DNA of 51,696 bases, taken from the NCBI GenBank assembly GCA_947465495.1, contig CANIAS010000016.1, positions 1-51,696 of the forward strand, in the 5' to 3' direction. The DNA is from Candidatus Pollutiaquabacter sp. (GTDB lineage Bacteria; Bacteroidota; Bacteroidia; AKYH767-A; 2013-40CM-41-45). Positions 36,924-45,348 of this stretch are shown piece by piece (position 1 is the stretch's first letter; each line of letters opens with the position of its first letter). The position numbers were made by a program, and so were the translations under genes. The notes beneath the pieces are model-generated. The model did not search any database. It was not told where the DNA came from and saw only the letters and a list, made by a program, of their open reading frames with translations.

Positions 36924-37790
36924 TTATAATTCAACCATTTTACCGTAGGTCTCCGGGCGACGATCGCGGAAGAATTGCCATACATTGCGTACTTCATCAA
37001 TCATGTCAAGATCGAAATCTGCAATGAGCAATTCATCGTTGTCTTCTGATGCCGTGGAGAAAATCTGTCCACGAGGATCTACGAAATATGAACTGCCATA
37101 AAACTTACCGATGCTCCATGGTTTCTCTATACCTACACGGTTGATACAACCCATGAAATAGCCATTAGCTGCTGCATGCGCTGGTTGTTCAAGCTTCCAC
37201 AAGTATTGGGAAAGTCCTGCAACTGTAGCTGATGGATTGTAAACAATCTCAGCGCCGTTCAAACCAAATATGCGGGCACCTTCTGGGAAGTGACGATCGT
37301 AGCAAATGTACACTCCGATCTTAGCATACTTCGTCTCGAAAACAGGATAACCCAGGTTACCCGGGCGAAAGAAATACTTTTCCCAGAATCCACTTGTATG
37401 TGGAATGTGATTCTTTCTGTATTTACCAAGATAGGTGCCGTCGGCATCGATGACTGCTGCGGTATTGTATAGAAAACCGGCCTGCTCACGTTCGTAAATT
37501 GGAACGATGATCACCATGTTGTACTTCTTAGCGTACTGAGCCATGAGTTCTGTAGTAGGGCCTGGGACACTTTCAGCACTGGCGTACCAGGCTTTGTCCT
37601 GACCTGGACAGAAATACGGTGTATTGAAAATCTCTTGCAAGCAAAGTATCTGAACACCTTTCTTCCCGGCTTCATCAATATAGGGAAGATGCTTCTTCAG
37701 CATCGCTTGGGTGATTTCTTCGATGGTACCTTCACCTTCGGTCATTGGCAAACTCATCTGGATGAGTCCGGAGCGAATCATTCTTGCCAT
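36924..37790 (-). CDS. Beta-ureidopropionase (N-carbamoyl-beta-alanine amidohydrolase), nitrilase family
   Basis: A 288-aa nitrilase-superfamily amidase. The catalytic triad is E53 (LCLQEIFNTPYF), K126 (LGKYRKNHIP) and C163 (GVYICYDRHFPEGAR). FWEKYFFRPGN is a frequent signature of beta-ureidopropionases. The reaction is N-carbamoyl-beta-alanine (or the 3-aminoisobutyrate analogue) to beta-alanine, CO2 and ammonia, the third step of reductive pyrimidine breakdown. It lies nine bases after the dihydropyrimidinase gene and 14 before preT. N-carbamoylputrescine amidase is a close relative, but the neighbourhood favours the pyrimidine role. Confidence 0.92.
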   Translation of the reverse strand: MARMIRSGLIQMSLPMTEGEGTIEEITQAMLKKHLPYIDEAGKKGVQILCLQEIFNTPYFCPGQDKAWYASAESVPGPTTELMAQYAKKYNMVIIVPIYEREQAGFLYNTAAVIDADGTYLGKYRKNHIPHTSGFWEKYFFRPGNLGYPVFETKYAKIGVYICYDRHFPEGARIFGLNGAEIVYNPSATVAGLSQYLWKLEQPAHAAANGYFMGCINRVGIEKPWSIGKFYGSSYFVDPRGQIFSTASEDNDELLIADFDLDMIDEVRNVWQFFRDRRPETYGKMVEL

Positions 37791-37799
37791 AGCGGATAG

Positions 37800-39200
37800 T
37801 TAATTGTTTGGATTACTAGTAGTACTTGATTCAATAGTCTTTCGGTGGATGAATTTGCCGTAACCCTTCCCTACTTTTGCTACTCCATCGTGCACAGCAA
37901 TTTGTCCGCGCAACAACACGGTCTTGCATTTTCCGGTGAGCTCCCATCCTTCATACGCCGAATAATCAACATTCATATGATGTGTCTTTGCAGACAACGT
38001 ATGTTTTTCCGTAGGATCGAAAATGACGATGTCAGCATCGGCACCGATGGAAAGTGTACCCTTCTCCGGATACATACCAAAGATGCGAGCAGCATTCGTA
38101 GAAGTAACCTCTACGAATTTATTCAAGGACAAACGACCTTTATTCACACCTTCTGAAAATAACAGCTCCAAGCGGTGCTCGATGGCGGGATGTCCATTGG
38201 GGATTTTGGAGAAATCATGTTCTCCCATCAACTTTTGTTGCCACATGAACGGACAATGATCGGTAGCAACCACCTGCACGAGGCCCTGATTGATCCCTGC
38301 CCAAAGTGCTGCCTGATCTTTCTTCTCCCGCAGTGGTGGACTCATCACCCACTTTGCTCCCTCCCCATCATTCTCATACAACGACGCATCCAATGTCAGG
38401 TATTGAATGCATGTTTCTGCCAACACACGCTGATTACGCATGGTCGATCGGCGTATTTCATTCAAGGCGCCTTCACAAGTCATGTGTACAATATATCCGT
38501 TGACGCCGGTATATTCAGCCAGGTCAGCGAATCTTCCGGAAGCCTCTGCTTCGGTCACTTCCGGCTGCGATAAATAGTGATACAACGGAGATAGTTTTCC
38601 TTCACTACGATGCTTCGCAATGAGGTAATCAATCATGTCACCGTTGGTGGCGTGAACGGTCACGAGACCACCGTGCTTCTTCACTTCCTGCATCAAACCG
38701 ACCATCTGATAATCGTTGATCATCAATGCACCTTTATACGCCATGAACGTCTTGAAAGACGTGATCCCTTGATCTATTAGTTGTTTAATTTCCAGACAAG
38801 TCTGGTCATTGAAATCCGTTACCGCCATGTGAAACGAATAGTCGCCTACAGCATTTCCGTCGGAGCGTCCTTTCCAAGCTGTCAACGCGTCGTGCAACGA
38901 TTTACCTTGTGTCTGTAAAATAAAATCGATCACCGTCGTTGTTCCACCGTGCAATGCGGCGCGAGTACCGGTTTCATAATTATCGCTGGAATACGTTCCC
39001 ATGAAAGGCATATCGAGGTGGACATGCGGATCGATACCGCCAGGAAAGACCAATTTACCACTGGCATCAATGACCACGGATGCCTGATAGGGAAGATTTT
39101 TGCCGATAGCTACAATCTTTTCTCCTTCAATATATATATCTGCAATCTGATCGTCGGAGCCGGTAACGACTCTTCCGTTTTTGATCAATACTGAATGCAT
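37800..39200 (-). CDS. hydA: Dihydropyrimidinase
   Basis: A 466-aa amidohydrolase-superfamily enzyme. The metal-binding HxH is in GGIDPHVHLDMPFMG (H59, H61). The carboxylated lysine is K150 in SFKTFMAYKGAL, the residue pattern that separates dihydropyrimidinases/hydantoinases from allantoinase. ATDHCPFMW supplies a later metal-side aspartate, and KGTLSIGADADIVIFDP is the usual C-terminal beta-sandwich return. It opens 5,6-dihydrouracil or dihydrothymine to the N-carbamoyl amino acid. It is the first gene of the cluster. Upstream, TAAATTTA (minus strand) is one base off a -7 element. Confidence 0.94.
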   Translation of the reverse strand: MHSVLIKNGRVVTGSDDQIADIYIEGEKIVAIGKNLPYQASVVIDASGKLVFPGGIDPHVHLDMPFMGTYSSDNYETGTRAALHGGTTTVIDFILQTQGKSLHDALTAWKGRSDGNAVGDYSFHMAVTDFNDQTCLEIKQLIDQGITSFKTFMAYKGALMINDYQMVGLMQEVKKHGGLVTVHATNGDMIDYLIAKHRSEGKLSPLYHYLSQPEVTEAEASGRFADLAEYTGVNGYIVHMTCEGALNEIRRSTMRNQRVLAETCIQYLTLDASLYENDGEGAKWVMSPPLREKKDQAALWAGINQGLVQVVATDHCPFMWQQKLMGEHDFSKIPNGHPAIEHRLELLFSEGVNKGRLSLNKFVEVTSTNAARIFGMYPEKGTLSIGADADIVIFDPTEKHTLSAKTHHMNVDYSAYEGWELTGKCKTVLLRGQIAVHDGVAKVGKGYGKFIHRKTIESSTTSNPNN

Positions 39201-39261
39201 GGCATGGCCGGACTAGTAGGCCTATAAATTTATCCTTAAATAGCCAAGTGCATATCCCTGC

Positions 39262-39291
39262 AAAAAGGAGTTGTGAACCGTGCTCGGTTCA
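39262..39291 (-). terminator. Possible terminator downstream of the efflux operon
   Basis: A 7-bp stem (TGAACCG / CGGTTCA) with a four-base loop at 39274-39291 is followed on the minus strand, after seven bases, by five T residues. The gap before the T run is longer than ideal, so this is tentative. It lies between the efflux gene end (39326) and hydA. Confidence 0.4.
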
Positions 39292-39325
39292 TGACTGGAA
39301 AATCAAGAAGGAGTACTATCTACTA

Positions 39326-40687
39326 TCACCAGCCTCCGCCTAACGCCCGGTAGAGATCGACGTAGGCATTGAGTTGTTGTTGTTGTACCGTCGAAACTAG
39401 CAACTGGGTTTCGAACAAGGTGCGTTGTGCATCCAACAACTCTAAGTAGGAAGTCACGCCATTATCATAGCGTGCTTGACTTAAAATAACGACTTTACTG
39501 GCCGATTCCAGCTGACGATTACGTGCCGCCAGTTCATTGGTGAGTGTCTCAATTGAAACCAGCGCGTCCTCCACTTCCTGAATGGCCGTAATGTAGGTGC
39601 TTTGATATTGTAATGCGGCTATCTCTGCAGCTTTTTGCTGCGCAGTAACACGGCGCTTATTCTTGCCGAATTCGAAAATCGGCCCCAACAACCCTTGCGA
39701 AACGCTTCCTGCAAATGCGTCGGATGTAACCAACGAGGAGATGCTGTTGCTACCAAATCCAATAGCACCGGAAAGATTCAATGTCGGGAAACGTTGTGCC
39801 TGTGCAATTCCGATTCGCTCCACTTCGCGCATATAACTGTATTCCGCTTGTTTCACATCAGGACGTTGCTCCAGCAAAGTAGAAGGAAGTCCGCCGGGCA
39901 TCGCCGGTGGTAACGGCTGAGCTGCATTTTCCAATCCACGCGAAACAGAAGTTGGCGGAACCGCCATCAGCGTACACATGAAATGTTCGACCAAACTACG
40001 CGCACGCTGGTAAGCTGCAATCGATGCTTCTGCATCCGCTACCAATTGCTTTGCCTGTAATACATCCCATTCTGAAATATATCCTTGATCAAATCGGTCT
40101 TTCTGAATTTCGTACGCCGCTTCTCGCGATGTACGCGTTTCCATGGAAATCTTCAAACGATTGTCGTAATCGCGCAGTTGAAAATAAGCCCCTGCCATCG
40201 AAGCTACCAAAGCGGATTGTACCACCTTCTTCCCTTCCTGCGATGCGAGCAAATCGTCCAACGCCGCACGTTTAGCATGACGGATCTTTCCCCACAAATC
40301 AATTTCCCAGGAGAGTCCGGCGCCGAGCGAAAAAGTGTTGCCACTACCGTTGTTCCCGAACGATTCCGTAGCTCCGGCAGAATAGCCCAGCGAAGGAAGC
40401 AACTGTGCCTTGGCAATACCGTACGTTTCCGTTGCCTGATCGATTCGAGCTACCGCAATTTTCAAATTGAAATTTCGCTTTAGTGTAGTATCAAGCAACG
40501 ACTTCAACGTCGGGTCCTTGAACAGATCGAACCATTTTAAATTGGCAATTGAATCGCCCGGTACGATGTACGAATTGGCCTCGTGATACGCCGATGGCGC
40601 AGGCATCGAAGGACGGGTGTACTTAGGACCCACCATGCAGCCGAATAAAGCTGCTGCAACGAAAACGATACTGATGATTTTTTTCAT
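39326..40687 (-). CDS. RND efflux outer-membrane lipoprotein, OprM/NodT (TolC) family
   Basis: A 453-aa protein from the ATG at 40687; the alternative TTG at 40699 overlaps the AcrB-type stop and gives a less regular signal. The signal peptide IISIVFVAAALFGC ends at a lipobox cysteine followed by MVGPKYTRP, the OprM-family start. Two similar halves of coiled-coil and barrel strands follow (NFNLKIAVARIDQA, AQLLPSLGYSAGA; LLEQRPDVKQAEYSYMREVERIGIAQAQRFPTLNLSGAIG). It is the outer-membrane channel of the tripartite pump, third in the operon. Confidence 0.93.
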   Translation of the reverse strand: MKKIISIVFVAAALFGCMVGPKYTRPSMPAPSAYHEANSYIVPGDSIANLKWFDLFKDPTLKSLLDTTLKRNFNLKIAVARIDQATETYGIAKAQLLPSLGYSAGATESFGNNGSGNTFSLGAGLSWEIDLWGKIRHAKRAALDDLLASQEGKKVVQSALVASMAGAYFQLRDYDNRLKISMETRTSREAAYEIQKDRFDQGYISEWDVLQAKQLVADAEASIAAYQRARSLVEHFMCTLMAVPPTSVSRGLENAAQPLPPAMPGGLPSTLLEQRPDVKQAEYSYMREVERIGIAQAQRFPTLNLSGAIGFGSNSISSLVTSDAFAGSVSQGLLGPIFEFGKNKRRVTAQQKAAEIAALQYQSTYITAIQEVEDALVSIETLTNELAARNRQLESASKVVILSQARYDNGVTSYLELLDAQRTLFETQLLVSTVQQQQLNAYVDLYRALGGGW

Positions 40688-40695
40688 AATGATCT

Positions 40696-43600
40696 TCAAT
40701 GGCCAGCTGGAAGGTTATTGTCCTGGGAAGGAGCTACTTTCTTTTTCTTACCGCTGATCTTACTAATCAACACATACATGGAGGGAATCAACAGCAACCC
40801 TACGATGGTCGCAACGATCATCCCACTAAACACTGCCATTCCCATCACTTTGCGCGATTCAGAACCAGCACCGGTAGCAGTAATCAGAGGAATTACGCCA
40901 AGAATGAACGCCAAAGAGGTCATCAGAATTGGGCGCAAGCGCAACTTTGCACCATCCAAAGCTGCGGTCAGGGCATCAACGCCCTCCTCGCTTTTCATCT
41001 TGGCAAACTCAACAATCAGGATCGCATTCTTAGCATTCAGTCCGATCAACATCACCAATCCAATCTGGGCAAAAACGTTGTTGACATACGTTTCAGAAAA
41101 CAATCGAGCCAGGTAGAGTCCAAGGAAAGCTCCCATCACCGCCCAAGGCGTTCCCATCAAAACACTGAAAGGAAGGCTCCAGCTTTCGTACTGTGCTGCC
41201 AGAATCAGGAAGACGAAGATCAAGGCCATGCCGAATACCATACCGGCTTTACCGGCCGATGCTTTTTCCTGGTACGAGATGTTGCACCACTGATAACTCA
41301 TATCCCCCGGCAACGTCTGTTGTGCCACTTCTTCCAAAGCATCCAATGCCTGCTCGGAACTATACCCATCGGCCGGAGATCCGGAAACCTCCGCCGCGCG
41401 GTAAATGTTAAAGTGATTGGTGTATTGTGGACCCATTGTATCCGTTACACTCACCAACGTACCCACCGGAACCATAGCGCCGGATTGGTCGCGAACAAAA
41501 AATTGATTGAGGTCTTCAGGCCGCATGCGGTAATTAGCGTCAGCCATTACATACGTTTTATACTGTCGCCCAAACTGATTGAGGTTATTGACGTACGTGC
41601 CACCGAGTAAAACACCGATGGTAGCATTGACTTCTGAAATGTTGACGCCAAGTTTTTGAACTTTTTCCAAGTCTACATGTATGCTCTTCTGCGGCACATT
41701 AGCACGATAGAGGGAATAGACTTTGCCTATCTCCGGACGCTGAGAAGCAGCGGCCACAAACTTTTGCGTCTGCTCCATCAAATACGACGGAGAATTTCCA
41801 CCGCGATCCTGCAACTCCATGGTGAATCCTCCGGAGGTACCAAGTCCCGGAATCGGTGGCGGACCAACCGCCACAGTGGTTGCTTCGGTAATGTTACGCA
41901 TGAACAATCGATTCGCCTTTCGTATAATCATAGCAGCCGTCTTCTCGCGTTCATCCCATGGCTTGAGTGAAACGAAAACCGTAGCTGTGTTCGGTGAATA
42001 CGAAGACGTAAGGATGCTAAATCCATTGACCACCGAATAGGACTCCACTTCAGGAATGGAGGCAAGAATTTTCTCGACCTTTTGGGAAACCGCATCGGTC
42101 AAACTCAACGAAGATGCGTCCGGCAATTGAATGGCGCACATAAAATAACCCTGGTCTTCTTCCGGTACGAATCCACCCGGAACTGCTTTCATTAAGTTGA
42201 TGGCCAAAAACACAATACCCCCTAAAAGAATCAGCATTACCACTAACTTTCGAGCGAAGTAACCGGTTACGCGTCCGTACCGCTCGGTCAGACGATCGAA
42301 GCTGCGGTTAAACGAAGAGAAGAATCGTCCTAGCAATCCTTTGCTTTGGGTAGTAGGACGAAGAATCATCGAAGCCAAGGCCGGACTCAATGTCAGAGCG
42401 TTGAACGCCGACAACAACACCGAAATAGCAATCGTGATGGCAAACTGTTGATAGAGCCGACCTGTAATACCTCCCGTCAATGCCACTGGAATAAACACCG
42501 CCGCCAGGATGATCGCGATGGCTACCACCGGACCTCCCACTTCCTTCATGGCTTTGCGCGTCGCTTCTTTCGGTGACAGCCCGTGCTGCAAATGATGCAT
42601 CACCGCCTCCACCACAACAATGGCATCGTCGACCACCAATCCGATGGCAAGCACCATTCCCAGCAACGACAATACATTCACCGAGAATCCCAGCAATGGA
42701 AACACAATGAAGGTACCGATCAACGATACCGGAACCGTCAGCAACGGAATCAATGTTGCGCGCCAGTCTTGCAAGAATAAGAATACAACCAGGATAACCA
42801 GCAGGAGCGCTTCAAACAACGTATGGACAATTTCATCGATACCTGCCTGTACGGCCAACGTGGTATCCAGCGGATATGTCAATGCCATATCATTCGGGAA
42901 GGTCTCCTGCATGGCAGCCATCTTCTGACGAACCGCCTCCGCTACTGCTAATCCATTCGATCCGGGAATCTGATAAATGGCGATGAGTGCACCTGGATTC
43001 CCGTTCAGGCGACTGCCGGAAAGATAGTTTTCTGTCCCGAGCTCAACACGCGCTACATCTTTCAGACGAACGTTTGCACCTTGTGCATCCGACTTGACAA
43101 TGATTTCTCCGAATTGTTCTTCCGTCACGAGGCGCGATTGAAGCTGTGCCGCGTACGTATTCTTTGTTCCCGGAAGCGACGGCTCACCACCAAAACTACC
43201 GCCCGGCTGAATGGCATTCTGTGCCTTAACCGCTGCCATCACTTCTTGAACCGTCAATTTATAGGCCGCCAAACGATCTGGTTTTACCCAAATACGCATT
43301 CCATATTGTGTGCCCCCAAGAATGTTGACATCCCCGACACCCGGTGTCCGTTTCAACTCATCAACGGCATTGATGTAAGCATAGTTGACCAAAAAGTCTT
43401 TGTCGTAACTCTTGTTCGGCGAATAGATAGAAACCAACAACAGCGGAAACGTCAACGATTTTTTGACGGTGACGCCCATGTTCAGTACTTCTGCCGGCAA
43501 ATACGGATTGGCCTGCGACACCTTATTTTGCGTCAGCATGTTGGCTTTGTCGAGATCAGCACCAACTTCAAAGGACACCTGAATGTTGGAGGTACCGTCG

Positions 43601-43851
43601 CCGGCATTGATGCTTCGCATGTATAGCATCTCCTCGACGCCATTCACCTGTTGCTCGATGGGAGTCGTCACGGCTTGTTCGACGTTGACGGCATTGGCCC
43701 CTGAGTAGGCGGCGTTGATCTGCACCATCGGTGGCGTGATGTCCGGATATTGACTGACCGGAATTCCCATCAGGACAATCAAACCTAAAATTACCGTCAG
43801 AATGGAAATGACGATGGCAAAAATGGGGCGGCGTATAAAAAACTCGCTCAT
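40696..43851 (-). CDS. RND-type multidrug efflux permease (AcrB/MexB, HAE1 family)
   Basis: A 1051-aa inner-membrane transporter with twelve predicted helices and two large periplasmic loops. It starts MSEFFIRRPIFAIVISILTVILGLIVLMGIPVSQYPDITPP, the HAE1 hallmark. The proton-relay helix 4 contains GLVVDDAIVVVEAV, with the paired aspartates. FVPEEDQGYFM and IGLVMLIGLNAKNAILIVEFA (helix 10 lysine) are conserved. The C-terminal tail is short and basic. The substrate is not readable; the family exports drugs, dyes, bile acids and detergents. It lies 16 bases after the adaptor gene. Confidence 0.96.
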   Translation of the reverse strand: MSEFFIRRPIFAIVISILTVILGLIVLMGIPVSQYPDITPPMVQINAAYSGANAVNVEQAVTTPIEQQVNGVEEMLYMRSINAGDGTSNIQVSFEVGADLDKANMLTQNKVSQANPYLPAEVLNMGVTVKKSLTFPLLLVSIYSPNKSYDKDFLVNYAYINAVDELKRTPGVGDVNILGGTQYGMRIWVKPDRLAAYKLTVQEVMAAVKAQNAIQPGGSFGGEPSLPGTKNTYAAQLQSRLVTEEQFGEIIVKSDAQGANVRLKDVARVELGTENYLSGSRLNGNPGALIAIYQIPGSNGLAVAEAVRQKMAAMQETFPNDMALTYPLDTTLAVQAGIDEIVHTLFEALLLVILVVFLFLQDWRATLIPLLTVPVSLIGTFIVFPLLGFSVNVLSLLGMVLAIGLVVDDAIVVVEAVMHHLQHGLSPKEATRKAMKEVGGPVVAIAIILAAVFIPVALTGGITGRLYQQFAITIAISVLLSAFNALTLSPALASMILRPTTQSKGLLGRFFSSFNRSFDRLTERYGRVTGYFARKLVVMLILLGGIVFLAINLMKAVPGGFVPEEDQGYFMCAIQLPDASSLSLTDAVSQKVEKILASIPEVESYSVVNGFSILTSSYSPNTATVFVSLKPWDEREKTAAMIIRKANRLFMRNITEATTVAVGPPPIPGLGTSGGFTMELQDRGGNSPSYLMEQTQKFVAAASQRPEIGKVYSLYRANVPQKSIHVDLEKVQKLGVNISEVNATIGVLLGGTYVNNLNQFGRQYKTYVMADANYRMRPEDLNQFFVRDQSGAMVPVGTLVSVTDTMGPQYTNHFNIYRAAEVSGSPADGYSSEQALDALEEVAQQTLPGDMSYQWCNISYQEKASAGKAGMVFGMALIFVFLILAAQYESWSLPFSVLMGTPWAVMGAFLGLYLARLFSETYVNNVFAQIGLVMLIGLNAKNAILIVEFAKMKSEEGVDALTAALDGAKLRLRPILMTSLAFILGVIPLITATGAGSESRKVMGMAVFSGMIVATIVGLLLIPSMYVLISKISGKKKKVAPSQDNNLPAGH

Positions 43852-43867
43852 AGTGTTTGGAGAGGTA

Positions 43868-45007
43868 TCAGTTTACAAGCGTAGAATCGTACGACCATTT
43901 CATTGGCGCTGGAATAACATGACTGTTCGGCTTCACAATTGCGTTGCCGACAATAGCTACCAGTTCTCCGGCTTTTAGTCCTTCGGTGATGACCCAATTA
44001 CTGCCAATGCGTGCACCCGTTTTAACAGGGCGTGGACGTAAGGTATCGTTAGCATCTACTACAAATACCTGATAAATTGTCTGTAGCTGACGCACCGCCT
44101 GTTGAGGAATGATAACCGCATCCGTAAGTTCAGCAGACGCCGCGCGAACCTTTACGTATTGTCCGGGACGCAATTTCTGAGTAGTCGTGTTTGACACTAC
44201 CGCTTGTACGAGCAAAGAGCCGGTTTTCGGATCAATGGTACGATCGGAGAAATCAATTTTTGCTTTCTCCGGAAACAAACTGCCATCACTCAAGGTGATG
44301 TCAACTTCCGGTCGATCCTTCATAGTACCTGCCTGGATGGCTTGCTGAAATTTAAGATAATCAGTTTCAGGAATGGTAAAACGGATGCGAATCTCGCCGG
44401 TGGCAGATACTGTATTGAGGGGCTGTGCGCCGATGCCACGGGAAACCATATCACCTACCTGCACCGCAGAAACACCAATGATGCCGGAGATCGGTGAGGT
44501 GATGCGGGTGTAGGACGTTTGCACCTGTGCGTTGCGGTAAAAAGCACGCGCCGCCTCCACACTTTTCAATTGGGCCTGATAAGCAGCGCGAGCAGCATCG
44601 AGGTCGCGGCGACTCAAGGCATTCATAGCTGCCAAGGGCTCAACACGATCGAGATCAGCTTTGGTTTTTACAAGGATCACTTCCTGCGCCGCCAATTGAG
44701 AGGACGCCGCTTCTTCCTGATTACGCAGCTGGGTATCATCGATGGTATAGAGAAGTTCTCCCTCCTTGACGGCTTGGCCTTCCTTAAAATGAATGCCCGT
44801 AATCCAGCCCTCTACGCGTGGGATGATGTCAATGTCAGCCTTGCCATAGGTCTGTCCGATATATTCCGAATAAATCGGCAAATTTCGGGACTCGGCCGGT
44901 ACGACCTGTACTTCCGGCGATTGATTCATCGGAGCCGGTTTGGGAGAATTGCAAGCAGCTACTGCCAGGAGCCCGGCAGCCAGCAGTGTACGGTGAAGTA
45001 CGTTCAT
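43868..45007 (-). CDS. RND efflux periplasmic adaptor lipoprotein (AcrA/MexA family)
   Basis: A 379-aa membrane fusion protein. The signal LLAAGLLAVAACNSP ends in a lipobox cysteine (C19). The order of domains is the usual one: barrel-sandwich lipoyl half (GWITGIHFKEGQAVKEGELLYTID), helical hairpin (about 85-155), second lipoyl half (YTRITSPISGIIGVSAVQVGDMVSRG), beta-barrel and membrane-proximal domain (LRPGQYVKVRAASAE, IPQQAVRQLQ). It links the permease to the outer-membrane channel. It is the first gene of the operon, with no regulator gene on either side. Confidence 0.94.
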   Translation of the reverse strand: MNVLHRTLLAAGLLAVAACNSPKPAPMNQSPEVQVVPAESRNLPIYSEYIGQTYGKADIDIIPRVEGWITGIHFKEGQAVKEGELLYTIDDTQLRNQEEAASSQLAAQEVILVKTKADLDRVEPLAAMNALSRRDLDAARAAYQAQLKSVEAARAFYRNAQVQTSYTRITSPISGIIGVSAVQVGDMVSRGIGAQPLNTVSATGEIRIRFTIPETDYLKFQQAIQAGTMKDRPEVDITLSDGSLFPEKAKIDFSDRTIDPKTGSLLVQAVVSNTTTQKLRPGQYVKVRAASAELTDAVIIPQQAVRQLQTIYQVFVVDANDTLRPRPVKTGARIGSNWVITEGLKAGELVAIVGNAIVKPNSHVIPAPMKWSYDSTLVN

Positions 45008-45348
45008 GATGGTAGAGAATATTTAGACGTGAACGAAGATAGTTATTTGAATGAATACGTAGAACTCTACCCCTGACACATTCCATTTCCATGGCTCTGT
45101 TTGTTAATAAGATTCAATACGCGCCACGATGCCTGGTGGAAAGGATGGGAGAAAATCGTTTTTCATCAGCCACCGGTCAACAACAAAAATATAAGCCCGC
45201 TTTATTGGAAGATTAAATATCGGTACTTTGTACAGGTTCGATCGCAACCTACTGGCTAAAAATTCCATGGCGCTCTTGAGGTGGATCGCAACCCAAATTA
45301 GCTTTCAGAATTTTAACGAGATGCTGATTAACTGAACTGACACTCTTG
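45008..45348. other. Intergenic region between divergent efflux and TMTC-like genes
   Basis: This 341-bp gap separates two divergent genes and must contain both promoters. It has two exact copies of GATCGCAACC, 44 bp apart, the first within GGTTCGATCGCAACC, which is itself partly palindromic. A TACTTTG at about 45224-45230 resembles a plus-strand -7 element with one spacer base missing. No credible reading frame or RNA gene is seen. Confidence 0.6.
45240..45293. repeat. Direct repeat pair GATCGCAACC
   Basis: Exact 10-bp copies at 45240-45249 and 45284-45293, start-to-start distance 44 bp, about four helical turns. They lie 56-109 bases upstream of the TMTC-like start and could be a dimeric regulator's sites. 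Confidence 0.55.

Noticed and set aside
40699-41610. Plus-strand open frame of 303 codons
   Set aside because: It is antisense to the AcrB-type gene, is rich in His, Gln and Arg with no domain, and the minus-strand gene is unambiguous.
43081-43626. Plus-strand open frame of 181 codons
   Set aside because: It is antisense shadow of the same AcrB-type gene with no recognisable motif.
44835-45092. Minus-strand frame overlapping the adaptor gene start
   Set aside because: It overlaps the lipoprotein signal region of the adaptor gene in another frame and shows no coding character.
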